Made by a program: the position numbers and the translations under genes. This document shows, piece after piece, positions 25,816 to 35,454 of a stretch of DNA of 64,000 bases. Source of the stretch: Oscillospiraceae bacterium (GTDB lineage Bacteria > Bacillota > Clostridia > Oscillospirales > Oscillospiraceae); assembly GCA_902791215.1 (NCBI GenBank), contig CADAUZ010000017.1, positions 1-64,000 of the forward strand, in the 5' to 3' direction. The notes beneath the pieces were generated by a model that did no database searches, had not been told where the DNA came from, and worked only from the letters and a program-made list of their open reading frames with translations. Positions within the stretch are counted from its first letter, which is position 1, and every line of letters begins with the position of its first letter.

Positions 25816-26397
25816 ATGGAACAGAGAACAGACAGACCCACGGTCGAGCAGCTTGACCGCGAGATCCGCAGGCGAAAGAGAAGCCTGCAAACGCGCCGCG
25901 TCCTGCGCAATACGCTCTACAGCCTCCTGACGGTGGCGGCAGCGGCGGTGCTGGTATCCACGCTGTTTTTCCCGGCGCTGAGGATTTTCGGCAATTCCAT
26001 GGTGCCGACGCTCCACGAGGGGGAGATCGTTGTGTGCCGGAAGAACTCCGGCTTTCAGACGGGAGACGTGGTTGCCTTCTATTATAATAACAAGATCCTC
26101 GTCAAACGCGTCATCTGCGGGCCGGGGGACTGGTTCACCATGAAAGAGGACGGAACCGTCATCGTCAACGGCAGCGTGATCGACGAGCCCTACGTGACCG
26201 AGAACGGCTTCGGCCCCTGCGATCTGGAGCTGCCGTTCCAGGTACCGGACGGGCAGTTCTTCGTCATGGGGGATCAGCGCGCAAGCTCCGTCGACTCGCG
26301 TATGAGTCAGGTGGGCTGCGTCACACAGGAACAGATCGTCGGCCAGATCATCCTTTGCATTTGGCCGCTGGAAAATTTCGGTTGGATCGAAAAGTAA
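25816..26397 (+). CDS. lepB: Type I signal peptidase
   Basis: A 193-residue single-pass membrane protease. After a basic cytoplasmic segment, the helix at about 33-53 leads into FGNSMVPTL with the catalytic Ser61. The general base is Lys97 in NNKILVKRVICGPGD. VMGDQRASSVDSR supplies the third box. It is short, as expected of Gram-positive SipS-type enzymes. Its position directly before the pilus adhesin suggests a dedicated enzyme that cleaves the unusual long signal peptides of the pilus proteins, as in other pilus islands. A housekeeping role is also possible. Confidence 0.92.
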   Translation: MEQRTDRPTVEQLDREIRRRKRSLQTRRVLRNTLYSLLTVAAAAVLVSTLFFPALRIFGNSMVPTLHEGEIVVCRKNSGFQTGDVVAFYYNNKILVKRVICGPGDWFTMKEDGTVIVNGSVIDEPYVTENGFGPCDLELPFQVPDGQFFVMGDQRASSVDSRMSQVGCVTQEQIVGQIILCIWPLENFGWIEK

Positions 26398-26506
26398 TAT
26401 AAGCTCCGCTGCGGTATAGTTTACACACGCAAAAGCATTTCAAACGCGCTCATCCACAGCCGGCCCGAGATGCTTTTTGCACGCTTGCCGCCGGGGAGGA
26501 GCAGAC

Positions 26507-29500
26507 ATGCAGGATCTGGAAACGAGAGCGACAAAACGATATAACGAGAGAAGGAGGAGCACCGCGCGCAAGTACGGCATCGGTCTGTTGGCCCTGCTGG
26601 TCCTGCTTTGTACGGCGGCTGCTCTTTTGCTGCCCGCCTTCACGCTGGAGAAGGATGTCTTCTGCGGGCTGGAGGAGCATACGCATACGGAGGCCTGCTA
26701 TGAACTGGTCCCGGTCTGCGTCGTGGAGGAGCATGCGGCTCATACCCATACGGACGCCTGCTTCGAGACCGCGCGGGAGCTGAGCTGCGGCCTCGAAGAG
26801 AGCGAGGGCCACACCCACACCGACGCCTGCTTCAAAGAGGAGAAGGCGCTTACCTGTGTCCTGGAAGAGGACGAAGGCCACGCCCACACGGACGCATGCT
26901 ATATCGAAGAGCGGGAGCCTGTCTGCGGCATCGTTGAGACCGAGGGCCATGCCCACGACGATAGCTGCTGGAGCACCGAGCAGGACCTTGTCTGCGAACT
27001 CGAGGAGAACGAGGAGCATCAGCATGACGATGCCTGCTATATCGAGACGTCCGTCCTTGTCTGCGGCGAAGAAGAGCGCGAAGCCCATACCCACGACGAA
27101 AGCTGCTATGTGACGCGCCTTGTCCCGAACTGCGGCGAGGAAGAACGCGAGGGCCATACCCATACCGACGAATGCTATACCGTGAAGCAGAAGCTTGTCT
27201 GCGAACTTCCCGAAGATGCGGGCCACACCCATACCGACGCATGCTATACCGATACACAGAAGCTGATCTGCACCCTCCCCGAGGATGAGGGCCACACGCA
27301 CAGCGAGGCGTGCATGGAGGAAAAGCTTGTCTGCGAAAAAGAGGAGCACACCCACAGCCTGCAGTGCTATTCCAACCCCGAAGCGGTCGAGAGCGAGGCC
27401 GCCTGGGTCCTGAGCTTCCCCACGTTCGGCGAGGACGCGACGCACCTTGAGCGTCTGCTCGGCATCGCGGAGTCGCAGCTCGGCTACCAGGAGAGCGCGG
27501 AAAACTATCTGGTGGACGAGAATAAGTCTCTCCACGGCTACACCCGCTTCGGCGATTTCTGCGGCGAGCCTTACGCCGACTGGAACGCCATGTTCGTGAG
27601 CTTCTGCCTGCATTATGCCGGCATCGACCCGGCGATCTTCCCGGCCGAGGGCGACGCGCAGAGCATGATCGACGCGCTCACCGAGAAGGAACTGTATATC
27701 CCGAACGGGACGGAGGGCTTCCTGCCGCGTCCCGGCGATCTGATATTCTTTGATAACATCTACACGGGGACCTACACTGTCCGCGTGGGCATTGTCACGT
27801 CCGTTGACCGGGAGCTCGGCGTCCTCAATGTCATGGAGGGCGACAGCGCCGACAGCGTGGCCGAGTGCAGATACGCCCTGGACGACACGACGATCCTGGG
27901 CTACGGCGTCCTGCCCGAGGCTCTGCGTGCGGAAGCGGACGCCGAAGCCGACACCACCGCCGAAAGTACCGACACCAAGGACGCGGACACCAAAGCTGCG
28001 GATACCAAAGCTGACGAGACCAAGGCTGACGAAACCAAGGCCGACGAGACCAAAGCTGACGAGACCAAGGACGGCGAGACCAAGGCCGACGAGACCAAAG
28101 CTGACGAGACCAAGGCTGACGAGACCAAGAACGGCGAGACCAAAGCTGACGAGACCAAGGCCGACGAGACCAAGGACGACGAGACCAAGGACACGGACAC
28201 CAAGGACGACGCAAAGACCGGCGACGCGAAGGACGCAGATTCCGAGCCCAACATCACAGAGTCCAAACTGAAAATGAAGGCCGGCAACCCGATGCTTCTG
28301 GGAGATCCCGCCCAGTTAAATCTTGTTGATCTGACAAACGGCGGTGGCTATATCAGACCGACTGAGACTGCCTATAAGGGCTTGGAGCGCGGGCAAGAGG
28401 TGGAACTCAAATTCCATTTTAAAATTGCCAATGAGCACCTGACGGAAGCATTACAAAACAACTGGTACTATGATCTGAGCAATTATATCGGGGATGGACC
28501 TGATAAAATCTTCTCCTCCATAGATGGAGTAACGGGCGGGCAGCTTATGTCCGGTACCGATATAGTCGGAAGCTATGAGATCAAAGACGGTAAATTTATC
28601 ATTAAGCCCAATCCAGATCTGTTAATAGGGTTCGATCACGACTTGGAGGGCAGTTTTACTTTTGATGCAAAGGTGAACAAGAACTTCTCCCCGGAAGAAA
28701 ATGTCCAGACGATCACGTTCCCGGGAGAAGGAACTTCCACTTTCCAGTTCAATGAGAAGAAAGTCAACCACAGCAAGACCGTCAGCGCGACAGAAGGCGG
28801 AAGCAGCGCACAGGGAGACAGTGCGCAGTTGGTAGAGGAAAACGGTAAATACTACCTGTATTATAAAATCCACATGCAGCCGCATCAGACTCTTGATTCG
28901 CTCAGCTTTACCGATACCCTCTCTGCCGGGCAGAAGCTTGATGCCGACAGCATTAAGCTTAACGGAGAGTCTGTTAGCGGCCAGAATGTAAGTGACAGCG
29001 GTTTTTCCTTTGATGTTGCGCAGCATCTGGAGGATCAGGGCAAGACCATCTCGGACTGGCAAAATTTTGACGTCACCTACCGTGCGGAGATCACTGACGT
29101 AGATGCACTTAAAGCCGGAAACCTGAAGGATCTCACCAATGAAGCCAACTATACATGGACAGGTGATACTGCGAAAGACAAGACCACGGTCAATCCGAAG
29201 TTTGACAAGGAGCTGTATTCGAGCAAGGCTGTCGGCGGCCTGGACGGTGTCTATGTGGGCGGCGGCAATGTAGACGTGATCAAAGATGGAGACGGTTTTT
29301 ACCTCGAGTACCGCATCACGGCCACACCGAACACGGAGACAAGCAACCTGACGATCACGGACACCATCGGCGCTGGGCAGGAGCTCGTTGCAGGATCGGT
29401 CTCTTATCAGGTTGGCAATGATGGTTCAGTGAAGCCTGCGAGTGTTACCTCGACTGACAGTGGCTTTACCTATAAAATCCCGGAAACGGTTTCTGCCAAC

Positions 29501-32500
29501 ACGCCTGTCATCATGACTTACCGGGTCAAGCTGACGCCGAATACAGAAGGAGATACTTCGCCTCTGGGAAGTCCAAAAACGAACACCGCAAAATGGACCT
29601 GGGAAGGTAAACCCTCGGAGAACACCACCACCGTCACACCCAAAGAGCCGGAGCCGAGGTTTGGCGTGACCAAATCGGCCGACGCTCTCGAGGCGGGACC
29701 CGGTGATGAAGTCACCTATACCATCACCATTGTAAACCCGGACCCGGGACATGTGGATCTCAAAGATTATCCCTTCAACGACTATATTGCAAACTACCCG
29801 TTCACGGTGAAGCCGGAGAGTTTTCATGTCACAAACAGCAACGGAACGGAAATCAGCACCGGTGATCCGACATGGAACCAACCGGACACCACCACTGCAC
29901 CCGGCAGCAGCTACAAGCTCTTTACCTACAACTTCCCGGAGGGCTCTAAAGACAGAGAATACACCATTACCTATACCATCAAACTCGGCGATGACGGCAA
30001 TGCGGGCACCCGGGCGCTTATTAACCGCGCTGTGATCGGCGAAGGCGAAGATAACAGCAATACCACTGTCGACTACGATAAACCGACAGTTAAGAAGAAC
30101 TGGACAGAGGCGGGCACGGGCACGGATGACAACATCGTCGCCTGGACGATCCGCGTAGAAGTGCCGAAGGACAAAAGCTTCAAAGATGTTGTCGTTAAAG
30201 AGAGCGACTTTATGGGCGGTCCGACCCAGTGGGACCTCAAGGATCTGATCATAGACTGGACTTCTCTCAATGTCTATGAAGACGATGGAACCGGAAAACC
30301 CAAGGGCGATGCTATCATTGAGGGAGATATGACATACAAAGTCAATCCCACTGAAAACACCATCACCTTCCCGGAACTCAACGCCTCACGCATTATCACC
30401 CTCAACACGAAGCTCCCCGATGGCCTGAAATTTGCGGATCTTGCCAAGCAGGGCTACTATGTCAAGAACACCGCCTCCCTGACGGTCAAAGGCGAGGGTG
30501 TCGATTCCTCGACCGACTCCCATACCTACGCAAAGCAGGATTACAGCTTTACGAAGGATGGCGTGCTCCAGGGTGAAAAGACGAACGATGGGCGCCCGCT
30601 CTGGAAGTGGACGGTCACGATCAACAATGAAACGCTTGAACTCGATCCGGATATTTTGCGCCCCGTTTTCACGGATACCATTCCCGAAGAAATGGAGCTT
30701 TATCCGGCTGATGGCAAAAACGTCAAAGTCAGTTTTTATGCTCGGATTCAGGGTATAAACAGAGATGGCAATAAGGTCAGCCCAGGCGGCGAGGCAAACA
30801 TTCATTGCACCCCGCGCGATAACGAGTTTGGCTTCAATATCGTTGAGGAGCTGAGAAAGGCCCTCGGACAATACGTAAATGCGCCCGAAGGTGTGAGCGG
30901 CGTACAGTATACGATCACGTATTCTACCACTGTCACTGAAGAACTGTGGGCCGAGATGAAAGAGACTGTCGACAATTACAGCTTCACCAACAAGACAAAA
31001 CTCTTGGATGAAGACGGCGGCACCTTGAAAACCACAGAAGATACCGTGACCTATGAGTATAAGAATGTTATTGATAAAGTAGGAGAAGCTATCAACAATT
31101 TCACCCTTGAGTATAAAGTCAAGGTAAATCCGGAAGGCCTGAAGCTCAACAACGGGAAAGACTATACGGTCTATGACAAACTGAGCACAGATTTAACGCT
31201 TGATACGACATACATAAAGGTGTACGAGGGCGCAGAAACGGAGGCTGACCTTGTATATCCCAAGGAGCCTACGCCGGTTATTGTCAGTTATGATGACAAT
31301 ACCCGCACGCTGGCGTTCAGTCTCCCGGATGGGAAGGCTTATATCATAGTCTTTCGTGTGGCGCCTACTCCCAACAAGGACAACAAGTATTCCAACACAG
31401 TTGTTCTTCGTACGGACACGCTGCAATTCAAGGACACGGAAGAGACCGAGCATGAGTTCCATTCTGGGGCGGAGGTTCATGCTGCTCATGGAGATTTCAG
31501 TCTGCTCAAGACCGATCAGTTCAACCCGGCCTCAAAGCTGAAGAACGCAGTGTTTAAGCTTTATGAGGTAGAACTGGCGAACAACTACGCCATGGTAGGT
31601 GAGCCGAAACGGCTGCCTGACGCTACTACGACATTTACGTCGAACGAAAACGGCGTGGTTGAGTTTACCGGCGTGGACTTTATGGAAGGCAAGCTCTATT
31701 GCTGGCAAGAGACTGAGCCAGCAGACGGGCACGTGCTGACCGATGAATCCATGCACTACTTCTGCATCTATAATAAGTACACTTCTGCCGGCCTCACAAA
31801 AGGTGACAACTACGAACATCACTGGAGCTATGACGGTCTGACCGATGGACTCAAGGTAAAAATCAGGTCTTTTTTGGAAATGGAGCCAAATACTACAGAG
31901 CCCTTCTCGGTTAAAGAGATCATGGAAAAGGCGGGTGACGACGCTGAGAAAAAGGCAGCCGCAAACCTCATCCTCAGTGAGCTTGCCGGTGAACTGAGCC
32001 AGATATCGTTTGACAGAGCCGAGAATCTGGACCACGGCGCACAGGACGCCAACAACATCATCGTCCTCAGCGAACTGAGCGGCTACCAGTGGACGTGGCG
32101 CAACCCCGATGACCAGACCGCTCAGGCGGTTCTCAAGGGCACAAAGCTGCTCCATGGCCTTGACTTGGAGGCAGGGGAGTTCGCCTTCCGCCTCGACGAC
32201 ATGAGCATGGGCAATGAGGATGATCCGACCCGCGTTCAGATCGTGAAAAACGATGCCAACGGCGACTTTGCGTTTTCTGCGCTCTCCTTCAAAAAACCCG
32301 GTATATACCACTATCAGATCACTGAGTATCCCGGCAAAAACTCTGTTCCGGGTGTGATCTATGATACGACGAAGTATCAGGTCGAGATCGAGGTCCTGCA
32401 GTCGGATATCGGAAACCGCGCGGGTGTTCCCGAAGAGCGCATCAGGTACTACAAGAACGGTCAGGAGATGGAAAAGGCTTTCTTCAACAACATTGAGGAC

Positions 32501-35206
32501 AAGGCCAGCCTCACCATCATCAAGACCTTCTCCGGCGATTTTATCAAAACGGATGCCTTCGAAAACAGCGGTGTGAAGGATAATCTCCGCTTCGAGATCC
32601 GCAAAAAGAAAACCGGCGAGCTTATTAAAACGGTGTTCTACTCTGAGATGTCCGGCGGGACCTACACGCTGACCGAGGGCATCGAGTCCAATACGGTATA
32701 CACCGTGACGGAGAAAGACGCCGATATTCCCGGTGCCGTGCGTACCACGATTTACAGTTCGGTGCGCGAGCCGAAGGAAACCGACTGGCAGAAGAACGCC
32801 ACCGATACCGCGACGGTCAATACCAACGGCGACAAGCCTGCCTTCGTAAACTATGACAACAGCTATGAGCCGCAGGTCATGAAGATGAAGCTCAAAAAGC
32901 TGTGGTACAGTGAAGGCTCCCGCGAAGAGTCCGGAAGCACAGTCGAAACTATGGAACTGGCCACTGCCCCCAACGGTGTGGATGAAATCTTCTTTAAGCT
33001 CCAGCGCTATGAGAGGAATGGATGGAATTTCGTCGATAAGAAGTATGAGACGGAGTATTTGCTTCCTGTGAACGGATTGTACGCCTTTGACGATTATTAC
33101 ATCCTTTCCCCGACCATGAGCTGGGCGAAGGAACTGGAAAACATGCCCTTGGGCAAATACCGCGCGGTAGAGATCGAAAAGGTCGGGGATGGAGATCCCC
33201 AGCAGTGGAAGATCGTCGACCAGAGCGATGTGGTCTATTTGAACAATCAGGAGATTACACTGCATAACGGTTATGCTGTCGCAAAGGACGTATCCGGCAG
33301 CGAGAGCGGCATCCTAGACGGCAAAGACGGTACGGTCTACATTTGCAACCGCACGTTGGAGCTTGACTTTGTCAAGGCCTGGAAGGATAAGGACGGGCAG
33401 AATGTAACTGATCCCTTTGAAAAATACAACATCCAGTCCATCACCTTCCAGCTCATGCAGGCCACAAGCCCGGACGACGAAGCGACACCGGTTGCAGGCA
33501 AGACCTGGACCATGACCAGCGCCAATCAGGACGAACCGATCCACTTCGACGGCCTCCTGAGCCAGGATAAGGAGGGCAACGACCTGTATTACAGCGTCAC
33601 GGAGAAGATCATATTGAACGATGACACGGAGCTCAATCCCGATAGCTTTGCGATCATGTCCGCTGACGGTGAGACTCCCTTTGTCGGCGTGGAGCCCTCT
33701 GACGAACCCCAGGCCATCACCAATGTCGAGCAGCCCATCGGCATCACGATCAAGAAGGTGTGGAATAATGTGGATGCGGAGGAACGGCAGACCGTCTATG
33801 TTCAGATGCAGGCGTTTTACAATAATAGTTTCCACATTGTCAATGATCCAGACATCAAGACCGACGCAGGAAATGGACCCATATTAGGCACTGACGGCCT
33901 GTACGCCATCGAATGGAATGACACAAGCAACGAGACCATCACCTTCAGCAATCTGTTCCGGTACTATGACGGTAAGTTCAATGAACAGCCCAAGTATGAC
34001 AATGCCGATGTCTCTATGGTAAAGTTCGTGGAATTTCGAAAAAATGGAGACGCTTATGAGGAATTCAGCGGCGACACGTACATGGTTACGTACTCCTTCG
34101 AGGGGAAAAACGGGCCGCAAGACGCTCGTGACGGCATATCTCCGACGGAAAACGGCACCCTGACCATCACCAATAGCAAACGTGAGAGCACAAAACTGAT
34201 GGTCACCAAGAGCTGGCCTGAGAAGAAGGATACCAAAATCTATTATCAGGTGCACCTCGTCGCGGAAGACGGTGCGGACGGAGTGCTGGGGCTGTACGAT
34301 AGTAATGGAATTCAAAACAACGAGGAAAAGCATATTCATTACGGTTCTCATTGGAGCAATAGTGTACTGTTTCTTAAATATGACTCTGTTAACTCGGCTT
34401 GGGAAACGGCGGAATTTGAATTCCCGAAAAAAATGAATATCAACGGGAGTAGTAAATATCTTGCCGGCGTCTATGTCGTGGAGGTGGGAGAAGACGGCAC
34501 TCCGCTTGATAACAACAACGACGGGATGACGGATTTGCAGACTGAAAACTGGAAGATCACCTACACCTTTGACGGCAAAACCGTCAGCAAGTCCAATCCC
34601 GTTCCCGCCGGTTCCAACGGCCCCCTGACCATCAAAAACGGAGATGAGACTCCGCCGTCGATTGATCTGAAAATCGTCAAGGTCGACGCAAACGACCTCA
34701 GCAAGGAGCTTGACCAGGCGAGAAAGCTTGTGGCGACCTTCACCCTCAAACGCTCCGACAGCCCGGACGCGGCGACTAACGATTCCTATGCGGCTATGGA
34801 CACGTATACCAAAGTCTCCACGGGTGTAAACGGCGAGCTGAAATTTGAAAACCTTCTTGACGGTTATTACCGCCTGGTGGAGGTGAACGCCCCGCGGTAC
34901 TATGTCAACAGCGGCGAGCCGTTTGATTTCACCGTCAAGGATGGCGTCTTGACCGCGCATGACAGCAGACTCATCGTGCATGACCAAGATGTAAGCAAGC
35001 CTGACGGCGGCAAGGTGTACACCTACAAGATCGGCAACGAGAAGGGTGTTGAGCTGCCGTCCACCGGCGGCGTGGGTGTCGGCGTGTACCGCATTGGCGG
35101 CGCGGCGCTGCTGCTCGCGGCCACAGGACTTGCGGCGGCAGAGTCTCTGAAACGTTCCCGCGCCGACAGGGCGCGCAGACGAAAAGGGGGTGAGGGCGAG
35201 ACATGA
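26507..35206 (+). CDS. Giant LPXTG surface adhesin with His/Cys repeats and CHAP-like pseudoenzyme domain
   Basis: A 2,899-residue wall-anchored protein, probably the pilus tip or ancillary adhesin. A long N-region signal (helix about 25-46) is followed by eleven C-x(n)-HxHxxxC repeats (53-287) and a CHAP-like domain (about 310-475). There the expected WC is WN (Asn360) and the expected HVGIV is RVGIV (Arg426). A 15-unit xDETK spacer (about 488-567) comes next. Then a long series of beta-sandwich repeats of the DUF11/Cna-B/isopeptide type covers about 590-2830, including an FctA-like domain near 1875 and several Cna-B modules. LPSTG begins at 2850, followed by a membrane helix and basic tail. 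The ATG at 26507 has GGAGGAG upstream; an in-frame ATG at 26477 has none. GC falls markedly after about 28,285. Confidence 0.88.
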   Translation: MQDLETRATKRYNERRRSTARKYGIGLLALLVLLCTAAALLLPAFTLEKDVFCGLEEHTHTEACYELVPVCVVEEHAAHTHTDACFETARELSCGLEESEGHTHTDACFKEEKALTCVLEEDEGHAHTDACYIEEREPVCGIVETEGHAHDDSCWSTEQDLVCELEENEEHQHDDACYIETSVLVCGEEEREAHTHDESCYVTRLVPNCGEEEREGHTHTDECYTVKQKLVCELPEDAGHTHTDACYTDTQKLICTLPEDEGHTHSEACMEEKLVCEKEEHTHSLQCYSNPEAVESEAAWVLSFPTFGEDATHLERLLGIAESQLGYQESAENYLVDENKSLHGYTRFGDFCGEPYADWNAMFVSFCLHYAGIDPAIFPAEGDAQSMIDALTEKELYIPNGTEGFLPRPGDLIFFDNIYTGTYTVRVGIVTSVDRELGVLNVMEGDSADSVAECRYALDDTTILGYGVLPEALRAEADAEADTTAESTDTKDADTKAADTKADETKADETKADETKADETKDGETKADETKADETKADETKNGETKADETKADETKDDETKDTDTKDDAKTGDAKDADSEPNITESKLKMKAGNPMLLGDPAQLNLVDLTNGGGYIRPTETAYKGLERGQEVELKFHFKIANEHLTEALQNNWYYDLSNYIGDGPDKIFSSIDGVTGGQLMSGTDIVGSYEIKDGKFIIKPNPDLLIGFDHDLEGSFTFDAKVNKNFSPEENVQTITFPGEGTSTFQFNEKKVNHSKTVSATEGGSSAQGDSAQLVEENGKYYLYYKIHMQPHQTLDSLSFTDTLSAGQKLDADSIKLNGESVSGQNVSDSGFSFDVAQHLEDQGKTISDWQNFDVTYRAEITDVDALKAGNLKDLTNEANYTWTGDTAKDKTTVNPKFDKELYSSKAVGGLDGVYVGGGNVDVIKDGDGFYLEYRITATPNTETSNLTITDTIGAGQELVAGSVSYQVGNDGSVKPASVTSTDSGFTYKIPETVSANTPVIMTYRVKLTPNTEGDTSPLGSPKTNTAKWTWEGKPSENTTTVTPKEPEPRFGVTKSADALEAGPGDEVTYTITIVNPDPGHVDLKDYPFNDYIANYPFTVKPESFHVTNSNGTEISTGDPTWNQPDTTTAPGSSYKLFTYNFPEGSKDREYTITYTIKLGDDGNAGTRALINRAVIGEGEDNSNTTVDYDKPTVKKNWTEAGTGTDDNIVAWTIRVEVPKDKSFKDVVVKESDFMGGPTQWDLKDLIIDWTSLNVYEDDGTGKPKGDAIIEGDMTYKVNPTENTITFPELNASRIITLNTKLPDGLKFADLAKQGYYVKNTASLTVKGEGVDSSTDSHTYAKQDYSFTKDGVLQGEKTNDGRPLWKWTVTINNETLELDPDILRPVFTDTIPEEMELYPADGKNVKVSFYARIQGINRDGNKVSPGGEANIHCTPRDNEFGFNIVEELRKALGQYVNAPEGVSGVQYTITYSTTVTEELWAEMKETVDNYSFTNKTKLLDEDGGTLKTTEDTVTYEYKNVIDKVGEAINNFTLEYKVKVNPEGLKLNNGKDYTVYDKLSTDLTLDTTYIKVYEGAETEADLVYPKEPTPVIVSYDDNTRTLAFSLPDGKAYIIVFRVAPTPNKDNKYSNTVVLRTDTLQFKDTEETEHEFHSGAEVHAAHGDFSLLKTDQFNPASKLKNAVFKLYEVELANNYAMVGEPKRLPDATTTFTSNENGVVEFTGVDFMEGKLYCWQETEPADGHVLTDESMHYFCIYNKYTSAGLTKGDNYEHHWSYDGLTDGLKVKIRSFLEMEPNTTEPFSVKEIMEKAGDDAEKKAAANLILSELAGELSQISFDRAENLDHGAQDANNIIVLSELSGYQWTWRNPDDQTAQAVLKGTKLLHGLDLEAGEFAFRLDDMSMGNEDDPTRVQIVKNDANGDFAFSALSFKKPGIYHYQITEYPGKNSVPGVIYDTTKYQVEIEVLQSDIGNRAGVPEERIRYYKNGQEMEKAFFNNIEDKASLTIIKTFSGDFIKTDAFENSGVKDNLRFEIRKKKTGELIKTVFYSEMSGGTYTLTEGIESNTVYTVTEKDADIPGAVRTTIYSSVREPKETDWQKNATDTATVNTNGDKPAFVNYDNSYEPQVMKMKLKKLWYSEGSREESGSTVETMELATAPNGVDEIFFKLQRYERNGWNFVDKKYETEYLLPVNGLYAFDDYYILSPTMSWAKELENMPLGKYRAVEIEKVGDGDPQQWKIVDQSDVVYLNNQEITLHNGYAVAKDVSGSESGILDGKDGTVYICNRTLELDFVKAWKDKDGQNVTDPFEKYNIQSITFQLMQATSPDDEATPVAGKTWTMTSANQDEPIHFDGLLSQDKEGNDLYYSVTEKIILNDDTELNPDSFAIMSADGETPFVGVEPSDEPQAITNVEQPIGITIKKVWNNVDAEERQTVYVQMQAFYNNSFHIVNDPDIKTDAGNGPILGTDGLYAIEWNDTSNETITFSNLFRYYDGKFNEQPKYDNADVSMVKFVEFRKNGDAYEEFSGDTYMVTYSFEGKNGPQDARDGISPTENGTLTITNSKRESTKLMVTKSWPEKKDTKIYYQVHLVAEDGADGVLGLYDSNGIQNNEEKHIHYGSHWSNSVLFLKYDSVNSAWETAEFEFPKKMNINGSSKYLAGVYVVEVGEDGTPLDNNNDGMTDLQTENWKITYTFDGKTVSKSNPVPAGSNGPLTIKNGDETPPSIDLKIVKVDANDLSKELDQARKLVATFTLKRSDSPDAATNDSYAAMDTYTKVSTGVNGELKFENLLDGYYRLVEVNAPRYYVNSGEPFDFTVKDGVLTAHDSRLIVHDQDVSKPDGGKVYTYKIGNEKGVELPSTGGVGVGVYRIGGAALLLAATGLAAAESLKRSRADRARRRKGGEGET
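26663..27367 (+). repeat. Eleven HxHxxxC protein repeats
   Basis: Each unit is about 20-25 residues and contains a Cys, an acidic stretch, then HTHTDAC or a close variant. The count of HxHxxxC motifs is eleven. The ligand density suggests metal binding outside the cell, which is inference. Confidence 0.92.
27970..28206 (+). repeat. 15-bp tandem repeats encoding xDETK spacer
   Basis: About fifteen units of GCTGACGAGACCAAG or close variants encode ADETK, with DGETK, NGETK and DDETK variants. It separates the CHAP-like domain from the repeat stalk. The near identity at DNA level makes copy-number change likely. Confidence 0.93.
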
Positions 35207-35244
35207 TCCGTCCAACCCCCAGCATCCGGGACGTCCCGGCCTAT

Positions 35245-35392
35245 GCCTCCCTCTCTGAGGGAGGTGGCACGGCGCGTCCCCCCGCAAGCGCCGTGACGGA
35301 AGGAGTCCCCATGACTTGCACCCGACGAAAGGATCGCGACTCCCTCAGTCACCAGTGTGCGCACTGGTGCCAGCTCCCTCGGAGAGGGAGCC
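35245..35392. repeat. Palindromic intergenic element, family A (copy 1)
   Basis: The ends GCCTCCCTCTCTGAGGGAGG and CCTCGGAGAGGGAGCC flank inner hairpins (ACGGCG...CGCCGT, and CACCAGTGTGCGCACTGGTG). It lies between adhesin and major pilin genes. Related copies are at 37666-37794 and 48231-48372. Confidence 0.85.
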
Positions 35393-35454
35393 AAGCGCAA
35401 ACCAACCTCTATGCAAAATAAAAAAATAAACAAACACGAAAGGAAACACGAAAC

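Noticed and set aside
27831-28287. Array of short repeats resembling a CRISPR
   Set aside because: Units are 15 bases, directly adjacent, without spacers, and encode an in-frame xDETK stalk.
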